This document shows positions 1 through 7,628 of a stretch of DNA of 10,907 bases, piece by piece. A model generated the notes under the pieces. The model ran no database searches. It was not told the DNA's origin and saw only the letters and a list, made by a program, of their open reading frames with translations. Origin of the DNA: an uncultured Oscillospiraceae bacterium (GTDB taxonomy: Bacteria; Bacillota; Clostridia; Oscillospirales; Oscillospiraceae); contig CAKTIH010000077.1 of the NCBI GenBank assembly GCA_934565615.1, positions 1 to 10,907 of the forward strand, in the 5' to 3' direction. Both the position numbers and the translations under genes were made by a program. Every line of letters begins with the position of its first letter. Position 1 is the first letter of the stretch.

Positions 1-1358
1 AAACGGGAGAGCGGGACCCTTACTCAAATTTTCTTTCAAGCGATGGGAACACAATAGGCTTCATTTATATTGACAGCGGATCATATTTTTCCATTCATGA
101 CAATCAGCCGACTATATGGACTCCCGCGCCGGACGATGACACTGTTGTTTTGACATTGGCGACCTGTTCGGGGCAGCGCGAGGAGTGGGACAAGCTTCTG
201 AGAACAGCGGTCTCATCCTATAATGACCAGGCTTCAAAATACAGGATCGAGATACACGATTACAGCACACTGAACGACACGCCTGAATCTGACGCGGGTA
301 TCACGCAGTTTCGTATGGATATAATTACAGGGAATACGCCCGACATATACGATTTGTGGAGCCTGCCGTCGCCGTCGCTCGCGTCCGGCGGACTGCTGGA
401 GGATCTATATCCGTTTCTTGACAGCGCGCCGAAGTTCGAGCTTATCGAAAGCGTGATGAAAACATTGGACTGTGACGGGCATCTTTATGAAATAGTCCCG
501 TCCTTTGATCTCACGACCTTCTTTTGCGACGCGGATATTGCGGATGAGCTTGAGAGCATGAGCATACAGGAGCTGTGCGAGGTCTATCCGGCTTCTCAGA
601 TATTCGGCGGGACGATGAGCCGAGATGACTTTTTGCTGCGCCTGATGGTCTATTCTGGAAAAGCCTATGTCGATAACGGTTCAGCCACGTGCAGGTTCAA
701 TTCACCGGAATTTATAGATATGCTCAAATTCTCCACCGAGCTTAACAGAGAAGAGGACTGGAGCTATGCTCCGGATTCCGCGGTATTCAGCGGAAAGCAA
801 ATGATTCTGATCTCAACGACCGAGGACCCGGTATATGAATATCAGTACGCAAACGCTCTGTTCCGCGGAAGAGCAAAGCTTATCGGCTTTCCGACCAACA
901 CGGGGACAGGAGCGAATATGGCCCCCCGGCTGCGCGTAGGTATGTCGGTAAACAGCAAGGAGAAAGCGGGCGTATGGGATTTTATGGAATACCTTTTGGG
1001 AGACAGCTTTCAGGTAAAGTCCGGCGGTGTGCGTATCCGCAGAGACGTTATGGAGCCTATCCTCAAGGCGCAGATAGAAGCATCCGTCGGGGTGAAGAAA
1101 GAGTTAGGTCTCTTCTGTAAGGATGACCAGGGCAACGTTGTGGAGATGAGGGCACCGTTCCAGCCCCTGCCCCAGTCTGCCGAAGAGGAGATATGGGCGT
1201 ACATCGATCGTATCGACGGTACAAACGAATATGATGATACCGTGCTCGAAATAATCCAGCAGGAGGCGGCAAAATACTACGACGGCTACTGCACCCCGGA
1301 GGAGGCAGCCGAAAGAATGCAGAGCAGAGTGAGCCTGTATTTAGCGGAGCAGTCATAA
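1..1358 (+). CDS. Extracellular solute-binding protein, 5'-truncated by the window edge
   Basis: The frame is open from base 3 to the TAA at 1356-1358 (about 451 codons), so the gene begins outside the window; a TTG at 150 is internal and not a credible start. The first ~45 codons look like the tail of a beta-rich N-terminal region (…FIYIDSGSYFSIHDNQ…). From about base 141 a family-1-type extracellular solute-binding domain follows (TVVLTLATC, then KYRIEIHDYS, then a GNTPDIYDLW segment, then TCRFNSPEFI, then a C-terminal EEAAERMQSRVSLYLAEQ tail). The same landmarks occur in the next gene, so the two are tandem paralogues. By family knowledge such proteins are surface lipoproteins that bind sugars, peptides or similar solutes; the ligand cannot be read from the sequence. 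No permease or ATPase for it is present here. The stop is 12 bases before the next start, so co-transcription is likely. Confidence 0.85.
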   Translation, partial: TGERDPYSNFLSSDGNTIGFIYIDSGSYFSIHDNQPTIWTPAPDDDTVVLTLATCSGQREEWDKLLRTAVSSYNDQASKYRIEIHDYSTLNDTPESDAGITQFRMDIITGNTPDIYDLWSLPSPSLASGGLLEDLYPFLDSAPKFELIESVMKTLDCDGHLYEIVPSFDLTTFFCDADIADELESMSIQELCEVYPASQIFGGTMSRDDFLLRLMVYSGKAYVDNGSATCRFNSPEFIDMLKFSTELNREEDWSYAPDSAVFSGKQMILISTTEDPVYEYQYANALFRGRAKLIGFPTNTGTGANMAPRLRVGMSVNSKEKAGVWDFMEYLLGDSFQVKSGGVRIRRDVMEPILKAQIEASVGVKKELGLFCKDDQGNVVEMRAPFQPLPQSAEEEIWAYIDRIDGTNEYDDTVLEIIQQEAAKYYDGYCTPEEAAERMQSRVSLYLAEQS

Positions 1359-1360
1359 CA

Positions 1361-1366
1361 AGGAGG
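1361..1366 (+). promoter_or_regulatory. Ribosome binding site of the second solute-binding protein
   Basis: AGGAGG lies four bases before the ATG at 1371, inside the 12-base gap between the two tandem genes. It fixes the start of the second gene and supports translation from a shared mRNA. Confidence 0.8.
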
Positions 1367-1370
1367 CGCT

Positions 1371-3584
1371 ATGAAAAGACTAATAAGTGTTATCCTCGTT
1401 GCGGCTCTGCTGGCGGCATTGTGCGGCTGCGCGGGCGGGGAGTCACCCGCCGAGCAAAGCTCGGAGGACACGGCGGCAGAGCCAATAACCATTGCCGAGC
1501 CGCAAATGCCCACGGAGACCGTCATGGGCTACATAAGCACCGAGATAGAAACGCCCGCATGGGTCGAGAGCTTCAGCCGCAGTGATCCGATCGGGGACGA
1601 TTTTCACACCGCGGCATACACGACCGACGGCGGCATCGCCATCGCAAGCTATGACACGCTCAATGATACATGGCAGCGGTACGACCTCGACACTGGGCCT
1701 GCGATCTGCCCCACCGTGGAGTTCTTTTCCGCGGCGGAGGGTGTGTTCTGGGTGGTCCTGAGAGAGAGCCGTACAGACGAGGAGATAAGCGTCGGCAACT
1801 TTTCGAGAGCGCTGAACTATTACCTTGTGTATCTCGACGCGGAGACAGGGGAGCAGACCTGCTCATACCTTGCATGGGACGAGCACCAGCCGTATTACAT
1901 GGCGCTCATCGCGCTGGACAAGGACCGCGCGCTTCTCAGCGATGGAGAAACGACGTATCTGATTGCTCCCACCGCAGAAGTCATTGACACGCCGCCGCTT
2001 GAGATACCGGGCGGAGGTTCCCGCGTATATATAAACGGCGAAATGTACGTAGGTACATATGACGGCTTCGCGCACTTGGATAAGGACGCGCTGCAATATA
2101 CGGACACGGTCAGCAAAATGAAGGATCAGCCTGTCTACGGCAGCTGTTTAGGCCGCTTCCTGACTACTAAAGACAGCGTGCTTTATTCGGTATCCCTCTC
2201 CGGTGAGGAGACAGAGCTGTTTTCATGGATGGACGTCTCGCTGAGCTACAGCCGACTCTATGGGCGGAAGGGGCTGGAAAACTCCAACGGCGATATTTTC
2301 CACATGACGGACAGGATAACGAAGGTCTCCAAGGCTCCGGTGCCGGTAAAGAAAACCCTGGTACTGGCGTGCTTCGGGGATTCCTCGGTCCAGAACCATT
2401 CGATCGCCAACAGTTCGTATGTCTGTTCGGATAAACTGAAGGACGCGATACTCAGGTTCAATAACAGTGATCCCGAGTACCGCATCGAGGTAAGGCCGTA
2501 TATTTATAATGATGAAAACGAGCGCAATAGAATGCTGATGTCTATCGCCACGGGGAGCGACATCGACCTGATAGACACGAGCCTGCTGCCCGACGGCGCT
2601 GTTGACAGGCAACTGCTTGTCGACCTGCTCCCGTACATCGACGCGGACGAGACCTTGGGCCGCGACGACTTCATCCCAACGCTGCTGGGCAGCATGATGA
2701 AAAACGGCGGGCTATATGAGTATGTGGACAAGTACACCATCCTCACCATGTATACGCACCCGGAATTTGCCGGTGACGATACATGGACAGCGAGCGGCGT
2801 CGAGCAGCTTATAAGGGAGAACCCGGAGCTAAAAGTACCGTCGCTTCCGGAGAACATGAAGCTGCTGTTCTCATGGGCGGCGACGGCGGAGTTCATCGAC
2901 AGGGCAAACGGCACCTGCAATTTTGACTCCCCCGCATTCATCTCATGGCTCTCACTGCTGAAGCAAATGACCGGGAGCGCGGTGGAGTATGCCCGCGGCA
3001 GCGCCCTCTGCTGCATAAGCCATGACTTGGTTTGGGACATAGGGATACATACCCACATAGCCATGTGCGGGGACTATTCGGTCGCCGGCTTCCCTAACGC
3101 GGAAGGGAACGGGAGCTATTTCATCAAGCTCGGAAAGCCCGGAGTTTCAGGCTCTTCGAGATACCTTTCAGAGGAGCTCGATATACGCACCGGCGGAGAA
3201 TCCACAAGCGTGGGTATACTCGCTTCCGGCAGCGGGCGCGATGGGGCATGGCGCTTTTTGAGGACCTTCATCGGAAGCGAGGAAGAGCCTTATATCCGCA
3301 GCGGCATACCCGTTTTGAAGGAGACCTTTGAACAGGCTATACAGGCGGAGCTCGACCGCGGCACGAGTCAGGAAAACCTACCTTATCCGTATTTCTCAGA
3401 GGAGGATGCAGATATCCTGCGCGGCATAGTGTACGGCACGGATAAGGTCGCGTGTACGGACGAGGCGGTCATCGATATAATCACGCGGGCGGTCACCCCG
3501 TACCTTGAGGGCAAGGGAAGCGCGGAGGACGCGGCGCGGGAGATACAGAGCAAGATGAACATTTACCTTGCGGAGCAGGGATAG
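1371..3584 (+). CDS. Lipoprotein: propeller-like N-terminal region fused to an extracellular solute-binding domain
   Basis: This is a complete 737-residue protein. Residues 1-20 are a lipoprotein signal (MKR, hydrophobic stretch, L17-C18-G19-C20), so a lipid-anchored extracellular protein is expected, with C20 the probable lipidated cysteine. A short acidic linker follows. Residues ~45-315 contain repeated short beta-type units (for example YYLVYLDAETGE, LYSVSLSGEETELFSW, NGDIFHMTD), which I read as a beta-propeller-like region; this is inference. Residues ~326-737 form a solute-binding domain (TLVLACFG, YRIEVRPYIYN, IATGSDIDLID, CNFDSPAFISWL, VAGFPNAEGNGSYF) ending in the same AAREIQSKMNIYLAEQ-like tail as the upstream gene. 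It is much longer than an ordinary ~430-residue binding protein because of the N-terminal addition. No transporter membrane subunit sits beside it, so it may feed a distant ABC importer or act in sensing. Ligand unknown. Confidence 0.85.
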   Translation: MKRLISVILVAALLAALCGCAGGESPAEQSSEDTAAEPITIAEPQMPTETVMGYISTEIETPAWVESFSRSDPIGDDFHTAAYTTDGGIAIASYDTLNDTWQRYDLDTGPAICPTVEFFSAAEGVFWVVLRESRTDEEISVGNFSRALNYYLVYLDAETGEQTCSYLAWDEHQPYYMALIALDKDRALLSDGETTYLIAPTAEVIDTPPLEIPGGGSRVYINGEMYVGTYDGFAHLDKDALQYTDTVSKMKDQPVYGSCLGRFLTTKDSVLYSVSLSGEETELFSWMDVSLSYSRLYGRKGLENSNGDIFHMTDRITKVSKAPVPVKKTLVLACFGDSSVQNHSIANSSYVCSDKLKDAILRFNNSDPEYRIEVRPYIYNDENERNRMLMSIATGSDIDLIDTSLLPDGAVDRQLLVDLLPYIDADETLGRDDFIPTLLGSMMKNGGLYEYVDKYTILTMYTHPEFAGDDTWTASGVEQLIRENPELKVPSLPENMKLLFSWAATAEFIDRANGTCNFDSPAFISWLSLLKQMTGSAVEYARGSALCCISHDLVWDIGIHTHIAMCGDYSVAGFPNAEGNGSYFIKLGKPGVSGSSRYLSEELDIRTGGESTSVGILASGSGRDGAWRFLRTFIGSEEEPYIRSGIPVLKETFEQAIQAELDRGTSQENLPYPYFSEEDADILRGIVYGTDKVACTDEAVIDIITRAVTPYLEGKGSAEDAAREIQSKMNIYLAEQG

Positions 3585-3586
3585 GC

Positions 3587-3627
3587 AAAAAAATAATGCG
3601 CGCTGCAAAATGCAGCGCGCATATTTT
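3587..3627. terminator. Bidirectional intrinsic terminator between convergent operons
   Basis: There is a perfect 12-bp stem (ATGCGCGCTGCA at 3596-3607 and its complement at 3611-3622) with an AAA loop. On the plus side ATATTTT follows. On the minus side seven A's at 3587-3593 give a T7 tract. It sits between the TAG at 3584 and the ATPase stop at 3636, so it can end both converging transcripts; the U-tract is better in the minus direction. Confidence 0.88.
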
Positions 3628-3635
3628 GTCATTAT

Positions 3636-4382
3636 TCAAAGCACCTTGGAAAGGAAAGCTTGGGTACGCGGCTCCTGCGGGTGGTCGAACAGCTCCGCCG
3701 GAATGTTCTCCTCGACGATCGCGCCGCTGTCCATGAAGATCACGCGGTCGGCGACCTCGCGGGCAAAGCCCATCTCGTGCGTCACGACGACCATCGTCAT
3801 GCCGTTATGCGCGAGCTGGCGCATCAGGTCGAGCACCTCACCGACCATTTCCGGGTCGAGCGCGGAGGTGGGCTCGTCAAAGAGCATGACCTCGGGCTCC
3901 ATCGCGAGCGCACGAACTATCGCGATACGCTGCTTCTGGCCGCCGGAGAGCATGGCAGGATAGGTATCGGCCTTGTCGGAAAGGTCGATGCGCTCAAGAA
4001 GCTCCATCGCAATCTTGTCGGCCTCATCCTGAGTCTTGAGCTTCAGCGTGACGGGGGCGAGGGTGATGTTCTTTTTGACGGTCATGTTCGGGAAGAGGTT
4101 AAAGTGCTGGAAAACCATGCCCATCTTGCGGCGGTGCAGGTCGAGATCGACCTTGGTGTCGGTAATATCCACGCCGTCAAAGATGACCTTGCCGGAGGTC
4201 GGAGTCTCCAGCAGATTCAGGCAGCGCAGCAGCGTCGACTTACCCGATCCGGAGGGGCCGATTATCGCGACGACCTCGCCACGCGCAACGCTGAGACTGC
4301 AATCATTGAGGGCCTTGACTGTTCCGCCGACGTATTCCTTTTTGATATGCTCTACGCGGATGAGCTCACTGCCTGTCGCCAC
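3636..4382 (-). CDS. Polar amino-acid ABC importer, ATP-binding subunit (GlnQ/HisP type)
   Basis: This 248-residue ATPase powers uptake at the cytoplasmic face of the importer. Visible motifs are Walker A GPSGSGKST (residues 42-50), Q-loop Q92, ABC signature LSGGQKQR (145-152), Walker B VMLFDEP (165-171), D-loop SALD (173-176) and the switch histidine H202 in VVTHEMGF. Length and motif text match the polar amino-acid (GlnQ/HisP/ArtP) branch. The start is taken as the GTG at 4382-4380 because GAGGAGG lies seven bases before it. This start lies inside the permease gene, giving a 17-base overlap and probable translational coupling. It is the last gene of the minus-strand transcript and ends at the bidirectional terminator. 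The substrate is not certain; the operator upstream of the binding protein hints at a basic amino acid. Confidence 0.95.
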   Translation of the reverse strand: MATGSELIRVEHIKKEYVGGTVKALNDCSLSVARGEVVAIIGPSGSGKSTLLRCLNLLETPTSGKVIFDGVDITDTKVDLDLHRRKMGMVFQHFNLFPNMTVKKNITLAPVTLKLKTQDEADKIAMELLERIDLSDKADTYPAMLSGGQKQRIAIVRALAMEPEVMLFDEPTSALDPEMVGEVLDLMRQLAHNGMTMVVVTHEMGFAREVADRVIFMDSGAIVEENIPAELFDHPQEPRTQAFLSKVL

Positions 4383-5097
4383 GGCGCATCCTCCTCTCTA
4401 CAGCTTCGATAGCCTTGGAAGCGGGATAGTTTATGCAGAAGTATATGAGCGCTGCGAGGGTATAGGGCGCGAGGGATATATACGTCGTGGAAGCGACGGC
4501 CTTTGCACCGAACATAAGCTCCGCCATGCCGAGCATGGAGCAGATCGAGCTCTCCTTCACCATTGTGACGACCTCGTTTGCGAGCGCGGGGAGGACGTTC
4601 TTTATCGCCTGCGGCAGCACGACGAGCTTCATGCCCTGCCACTTGGAAAGGCCGAGGGAGCGCGCGGCTTCCATCTGCCCCGCGTCAACGGCGAGGATGC
4701 CCGCCCTGAATATCTCCGCGACATAAGCGGAGCTGTTAAGCGCGAGCGCGACGACGCCGGGGATAAAGCGGCTGAGATCGACAAAGCCGAGTATCGTGAC
4801 GCGCGGTATCGATATGACGCCGAAAAGACCGAAGTATATAATAGAAAGCTGCACGAGCATCGGGGTAGAGCGGAACACGGCTATGTACGCGCCCGAAATG
4901 GTCTTGACGACTTTGTTCCTGCTCAGACGCATCAGCGCCAGCAGCATCGCGGGGATGACCGCGAGACTGACGGAGACGATCGCAAGCAGCAGCGTATACT
5001 CTACGCCCTGCACAAAGAAAACGCCGTACTTCGGCAGGAACGAGAAATTAAAGAAGCTGGCGGGACTCATGTCCTTAAATAGGTTGCTCCACCACAT
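4366..5097 (-). CDS. Polar amino-acid ABC importer, permease subunit (HisM/GlnP type)
   Basis: This 243-residue integral membrane protein forms the translocation path, presumably as a homodimer since only one permease gene is present. Hydrophobic segments are seen at roughly residues 25-56, 70-95, 110-128 and 205-226. The cytoplasmic EAA loop that docks on the ATPase is clear at about 128-172 (EIFRAGILAVDAGQMEAARSLG, ending VVLPQAIKNVLPAL). The FRSTPMLVQL segment after residue 75 is typical of the His/Glu/Arg permease family. The ATG at 5097 is preceded by a GAAGGG-like site about eleven bases upstream. The gene overlaps the ATPase by 17 bases and is separated from the binding-protein gene by 199 bases that hold a hairpin and an apparent promoter of its own. 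Confidence 0.94.
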   Translation of the reverse strand: MWWSNLFKDMSPASFFNFSFLPKYGVFFVQGVEYTLLLAIVSVSLAVIPAMLLALMRLSRNKVVKTISGAYIAVFRSTPMLVQLSIIYFGLFGVISIPRVTILGFVDLSRFIPGVVALALNSSAYVAEIFRAGILAVDAGQMEAARSLGLSKWQGMKLVVLPQAIKNVLPALANEVVTMVKESSICSMLGMAELMFGAKAVASTTYISLAPYTLAALIYFCINYPASKAIEAVERRMRRGDRQ

Positions 5098-5143
5098 GAA
5101 TGATGTTTCCCTTCAAAATTATATATTTGCCGTAGGGTCTAAT

Positions 5144-5173
5144 ATCGTACCACGTTTTATGTTGTAATGTCAA
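5144..5173 (-). promoter_or_regulatory. Candidate internal promoter for permease-ATPase
   Basis: On the minus strand a perfect -35 TTGACA (5173-5168) is followed by an 18-base spacer and -10 TACGAT (5149-5144) with an upstream TG, as in extended -10 promoters. Transcription would begin near 5137, giving a leader of about 40 bases before the permease ATG. It lies downstream of the intercistronic hairpin, so the permease and ATPase can be expressed independently of the binding protein. Confidence 0.65.
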
Positions 5174-5233
5174 CCGACACAGTCAGGTTTTTGACGGATA
5201 TGAAATAAATATAAGAAAAGAGCACACTAAATA

Positions 5234-5266
5234 ACGGAGCAAAGCCTTTTTACGGCTTTGCTCCGT
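5234..5266 (-). terminator. Intercistronic hairpin after the binding-protein gene
   Basis: A perfect 13-bp stem (ACGGAGCAAAGCC at 5234-5246 with its complement at 5254-5266) has a 7-base loop and lies 30 bases past the binding-protein stop. On the minus strand it is followed by TATTTAGTG and then a T-rich stretch, a weak U-tract. It probably ends most binding-protein transcripts and may also protect the 3' end, a usual way to make more binding protein than membrane subunits. Confidence 0.75.
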
Positions 5267-5296
5267 ATCGTCAGTGATTCATTTCAGACGGCTTTA

Positions 5297-6136
5297 TCAG
5301 CCCTCTGCGGTGACCTCAACTGCAACGTCTGCCAGAGAATCAGCATCGGCGATGAACTCATCGACCTTGTTGTTCTTCAGCATGTCAGCGATCGCCTCGT
5401 TGATGCCGGGGAGCAGGCCCTTGGGGTCGCCCTTTGCAACTGCGATGCAGTAGGGGTAAGCTTCGCCGAGATCGATATCAGCAATGACGAGGTCGGGGTT
5501 GGAGTCGGCATACTGCATTGCGACGGAACCGTCGAGGACAACAGCGTCGACCTTATCGTTGACGAGCTGGTTGACGGCATCGGTAACGACCTGGAGGGAA
5601 ACGAGGTTTGCACCAGGCATATCGTTATTAACGATGTCCTCCTTGGTGGTAGCGGTCTGGGCGGCAACAGCCTTGCCGGAGAAGGAATCAAGAGAGGTGT
5701 ACTCATCGGCCTTGTCAGCCTTGATGAGGATCATTGCGGGATAGTCGGTGTAGTAGGGATCGGAGAAGTCGGCAGCGTTCTGGCGCTCCTCAGTAGCTTC
5801 CATAGCGGCGATGACTATATCGAAGTCGCCCTTCTGGAGGCTTGCAAGCAGGTAATCAAAGCCCATGTTCTCGACCTTCAGTTCCTTGCCGGTGTAGTCG
5901 GCAACGTACTGTGCGACAGAGACATCGATACCGCCGTAGACCATGTTGCCGTCGGCATCGGGATACATGAACTCAAACGGGGCATAGTCAGCGGAGGTGC
6001 CCATGACGAGGGTATCGGCTGCAGGGGCTGCGTCGGATGCCGCGGTATCGGCGGCGGGAGTGCTGGTGCTGGAGCCGCAGGCGCACAGAGCGACTGCCAT
6101 TGCAAGAACCAGAAGCAGTGCAGTGATCTTTTTCAT
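5297..6136 (-). CDS. Polar amino-acid-binding lipoprotein (SBP family 3)
   Basis: This 279-residue lipoprotein captures an amino acid outside the membrane and delivers it to the permease encoded next. The N-terminus is a lipoprotein signal (MKK, hydrophobic core, L17-C18-A19-C20) followed by a Ser/Thr/Ala/Asp-rich linker to about residue 41. The binding domain shows family-3 landmarks: MGTSADYAPFEF, GGIDVSVAQYVADYTG, FDYLLASLQKGDFDIVIAAM, then TEERQNAADFSDPYY, in which the arginine is expected to hold the ligand carboxylate. The ATG at 6136 has GAGGAG about ten bases upstream. A strong promoter and an ARG-box-like palindrome precede it. The ligand may be a basic amino acid judging from that site, but this is inference; binding-pocket residues alone do not settle it. 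Confidence 0.94.
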   Translation of the reverse strand: MKKITALLLVLAMAVALCACGSSTSTPAADTAASDAAPAADTLVMGTSADYAPFEFMYPDADGNMVYGGIDVSVAQYVADYTGKELKVENMGFDYLLASLQKGDFDIVIAAMEATEERQNAADFSDPYYTDYPAMILIKADKADEYTSLDSFSGKAVAAQTATTKEDIVNNDMPGANLVSLQVVTDAVNQLVNDKVDAVVLDGSVAMQYADSNPDLVIADIDLGEAYPYCIAVAKGDPKGLLPGINEAIADMLKNNKVDEFIADADSLADVAVEVTAEG

Positions 6137-6179
6137 TTTTTCTTATCTCCTCATTAAATTTTCTCATGTAACGCTCAAA

Positions 6180-6197
6180 AATAAATATATATTCATT
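6180..6197. promoter_or_regulatory. ARG-box-like operator (possible ArgR/AhrC site)
   Basis: The 18 bases TAAAT-ATAT-ATTCA with A/T flanks match the ArgR consensus wnTGAATwwwwATTCAnw at nine of the ten fixed positions and at all of the A/T positions. The site lies just downstream of the predicted transcription start of the binding-protein promoter (about +6 to +23), a good place for repression. The core is at 6182-6195. AT-rich intergenic DNA makes chance matches possible. Confidence 0.5.
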
Positions 6198-6209
6198 TGA
6201 GTTGCACAG

Positions 6210-6238
6210 AGTATACATCCATACGCGAATATTGTCAA
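6210..6238 (-). promoter_or_regulatory. Promoter of the amino-acid importer binding protein
   Basis: On the minus strand TTGACA (6238-6233), a 17-base spacer and TATACT (6215-6210) form a near-consensus housekeeping promoter. Start of transcription is expected near 6203, giving a leader of about 67 bases. It drives the binding-protein gene and any read-through into the permease and ATPase. Confidence 0.8.
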
Positions 6239-6389
6239 CTGGTGTTTTTGCTCAAGTTAACAAAAGTTATGTCTTGCTTTTGTGCATATTGTTATATGAT
6301 GCGTTTTAGCGTGCTGTATTCCGATTGCATTTTCTTTTACAAAAAAGCCTATGTTTCAAGTAAGTAAAGCAAATACCGTGAATTGCGTC
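6239..6389. other. Divergent intergenic spacer, no further feature recognised
   Basis: This is the AT-rich DNA between the divergent importer and alanine-racemase promoters. I see no gene, convincing hairpin or known operator in it beyond the flanking promoter elements listed separately. Confidence 0.5.
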
Positions 6390-6418
6390 TTGCAGTGTTG
6401 GGCATACTGCGATATAAT
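6390..6418 (+). promoter_or_regulatory. Candidate promoter of the alanine racemase gene
   Basis: A perfect -10 TATAAT (6413-6418) lies 17 bases after a poor -35 TTGCAG (6390-6395, 3 of 6). Transcription would start near 6425, about 54 bases before the chosen ATG. It overlaps the upstream part of the open frame, which argues against the TTG at 6383 as a start. Confidence 0.6.
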
Positions 6419-6478
6419 AAACAGCCGAGTTTTATGCCCCGCCAGATAAATACAGAATCAGAGAAAGAACGGTTAAAA

Positions 6479-7600
6479 ATGAATATTCCTGTGAATAACT
6501 CGTATATTGAAGTGGACACGCAGATACTGCGCGAGAACATGGCAAGCATCGCTTCCGCGCTCACGCCCGGCGCGGGGATCATCCCCGTGCTCAAGGACGA
6601 CGCCTACGGTCTCGGCCTTGTGCCGATCGCCCATGTGCTCGAACCGCTGGACTGCGTGCGCTGCTTCTCGGTATCCCATGTGTCCGAGGGACGTGAGCTG
6701 CGCCGCGGCGGCATAAGCAAGGGGATCCTTGTGATGAACTCCGCGCTCCCCTTCCAGCTTGAGGCCGCCGTTGAGGCCGGGCTCTCGCTCGCCTGCGGCC
6801 GCCCCGGCTTTGTCACGGAGCTTCAGGCGGCGGCGCGCACTGTCGGCAAGATGGCGCATATTCATATTAAAATAGATACTGGGCTGCACCGCATCGGTTT
6901 TGTCCCCGGAGAGGAGCTCGGCGCTTTTGTCGCGGAGCTGCGCGCAGCTGGCGATGATATAACCGTGGACGGCGTGTTCTCCCACTTCTCAGCGCCTGAG
7001 AGCCTTGAGCGTGACGAGGAGGAATACGCGCGCTTTCTTGGGGGTATCGCCCAGCTTGAGAGCGCCGGGGTGCAGATACCGTTTAAGCATATCTCCTGCT
7101 CTGCCGCCTCCGAGCGCTACCCGAAGTTTGACATGGACGCGGTGCGCATAGGCCGCCGCCTGTATATGGACGCTCCGGACAAGCCGCTCGGGACGATCAA
7201 AGAGCTTGCGTCGTGGCGCAGCTACGTCGCCGCCGTGCATGAGCGCCGCGCCGGGGACCGCCTCGGCTACGGCGAGGGGCTGACGCTCGATAAGGACACG
7301 CGCGTCGCGACCGTCGGCATCGGCTACGGAGACGGACTTGCCCTCCGCTTTGCCGATGTGAACGCGCCGGTGCTGATATGCGGCAGGATGGCGCATGTAA
7401 TCGCGGTGTTCATGGATCAGTGCCTTGTCGACGTCACAGGCATAGACTGCGCGCCCGGCGACGAGGTGACGATATTCGGCTATGACGGCCGCGGCGGGTA
7501 TATCTCCTCTCAGTCCCAGGCTCTGCTGACCGACGCGCTCGAAGGCTGCGGCATCACCTCCGGGCTCTCCACGCGTGTGGCGAGAGTATATGTCGGTTAA
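6479..7600 (+). CDS. alr: Alanine racemase (PLP-dependent), divergent
   Basis: This enzyme interconverts L- and D-alanine for peptidoglycan synthesis using pyridoxal phosphate in the cytoplasm. From the ATG at 6479 it has 373 residues, a normal length. By comparison with Geobacillus Alr numbering, K39 (PVLKDDAYG) is the PLP lysine, with Y43 next to it. HIKIDTGLHRIGF lies at 128-141, SHF with H169 follows, then R223, Y264 (GYGEG, the second catalytic base), Y283 (GYGDG), and M312-D313 (FMDQ). The C-terminus is STRVARVY. Odd points: KDDAYGLG replaces the usual K-x-N/D-AYGHG, and VRIGRRLYM replaces VRPGxxLYG. Serine or another amino acid therefore cannot be excluded as substrate. The open frame runs back to a TTG at 6383, but that overlaps the promoter; the ribosome site at 6479 is weak. 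It stands alone between divergent and downstream promoters. Confidence 0.9.
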   Translation: MNIPVNNSYIEVDTQILRENMASIASALTPGAGIIPVLKDDAYGLGLVPIAHVLEPLDCVRCFSVSHVSEGRELRRGGISKGILVMNSALPFQLEAAVEAGLSLACGRPGFVTELQAAARTVGKMAHIHIKIDTGLHRIGFVPGEELGAFVAELRAAGDDITVDGVFSHFSAPESLERDEEEYARFLGGIAQLESAGVQIPFKHISCSAASERYPKFDMDAVRIGRRLYMDAPDKPLGTIKELASWRSYVAAVHERRAGDRLGYGEGLTLDKDTRVATVGIGYGDGLALRFADVNAPVLICGRMAHVIAVFMDQCLVDVTGIDCAPGDEVTIFGYDGRGGYISSQSQALLTDALEGCGITSGLSTRVARVYVG

Positions 7601-7628
7601 GGAATAAAAAAGTAAACAGTGCAGATAC

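Noticed and set aside
150..1358. TTG at 150 as the start of the first gene
   Set aside because: The same frame is open back to base 3 with sensible protein sequence, there is no ribosome site at 150, and the start falls at the edge of the solute-binding domain. The gene is simply cut by the window.
3660..5082. Two long plus-strand open frames antisense to the ATPase and permease
   Set aside because: The minus strand encodes complete ABC ATPase and permease motifs; the antisense products are Arg/His/Asp-rich shadows.
5258..6157. 299-codon open frame antisense to the amino-acid-binding lipoprotein
   Set aside because: The minus-strand frame has a signal peptide, lipobox and family-3 motifs; the plus-strand reading is a low-complexity mirror without domain motifs.
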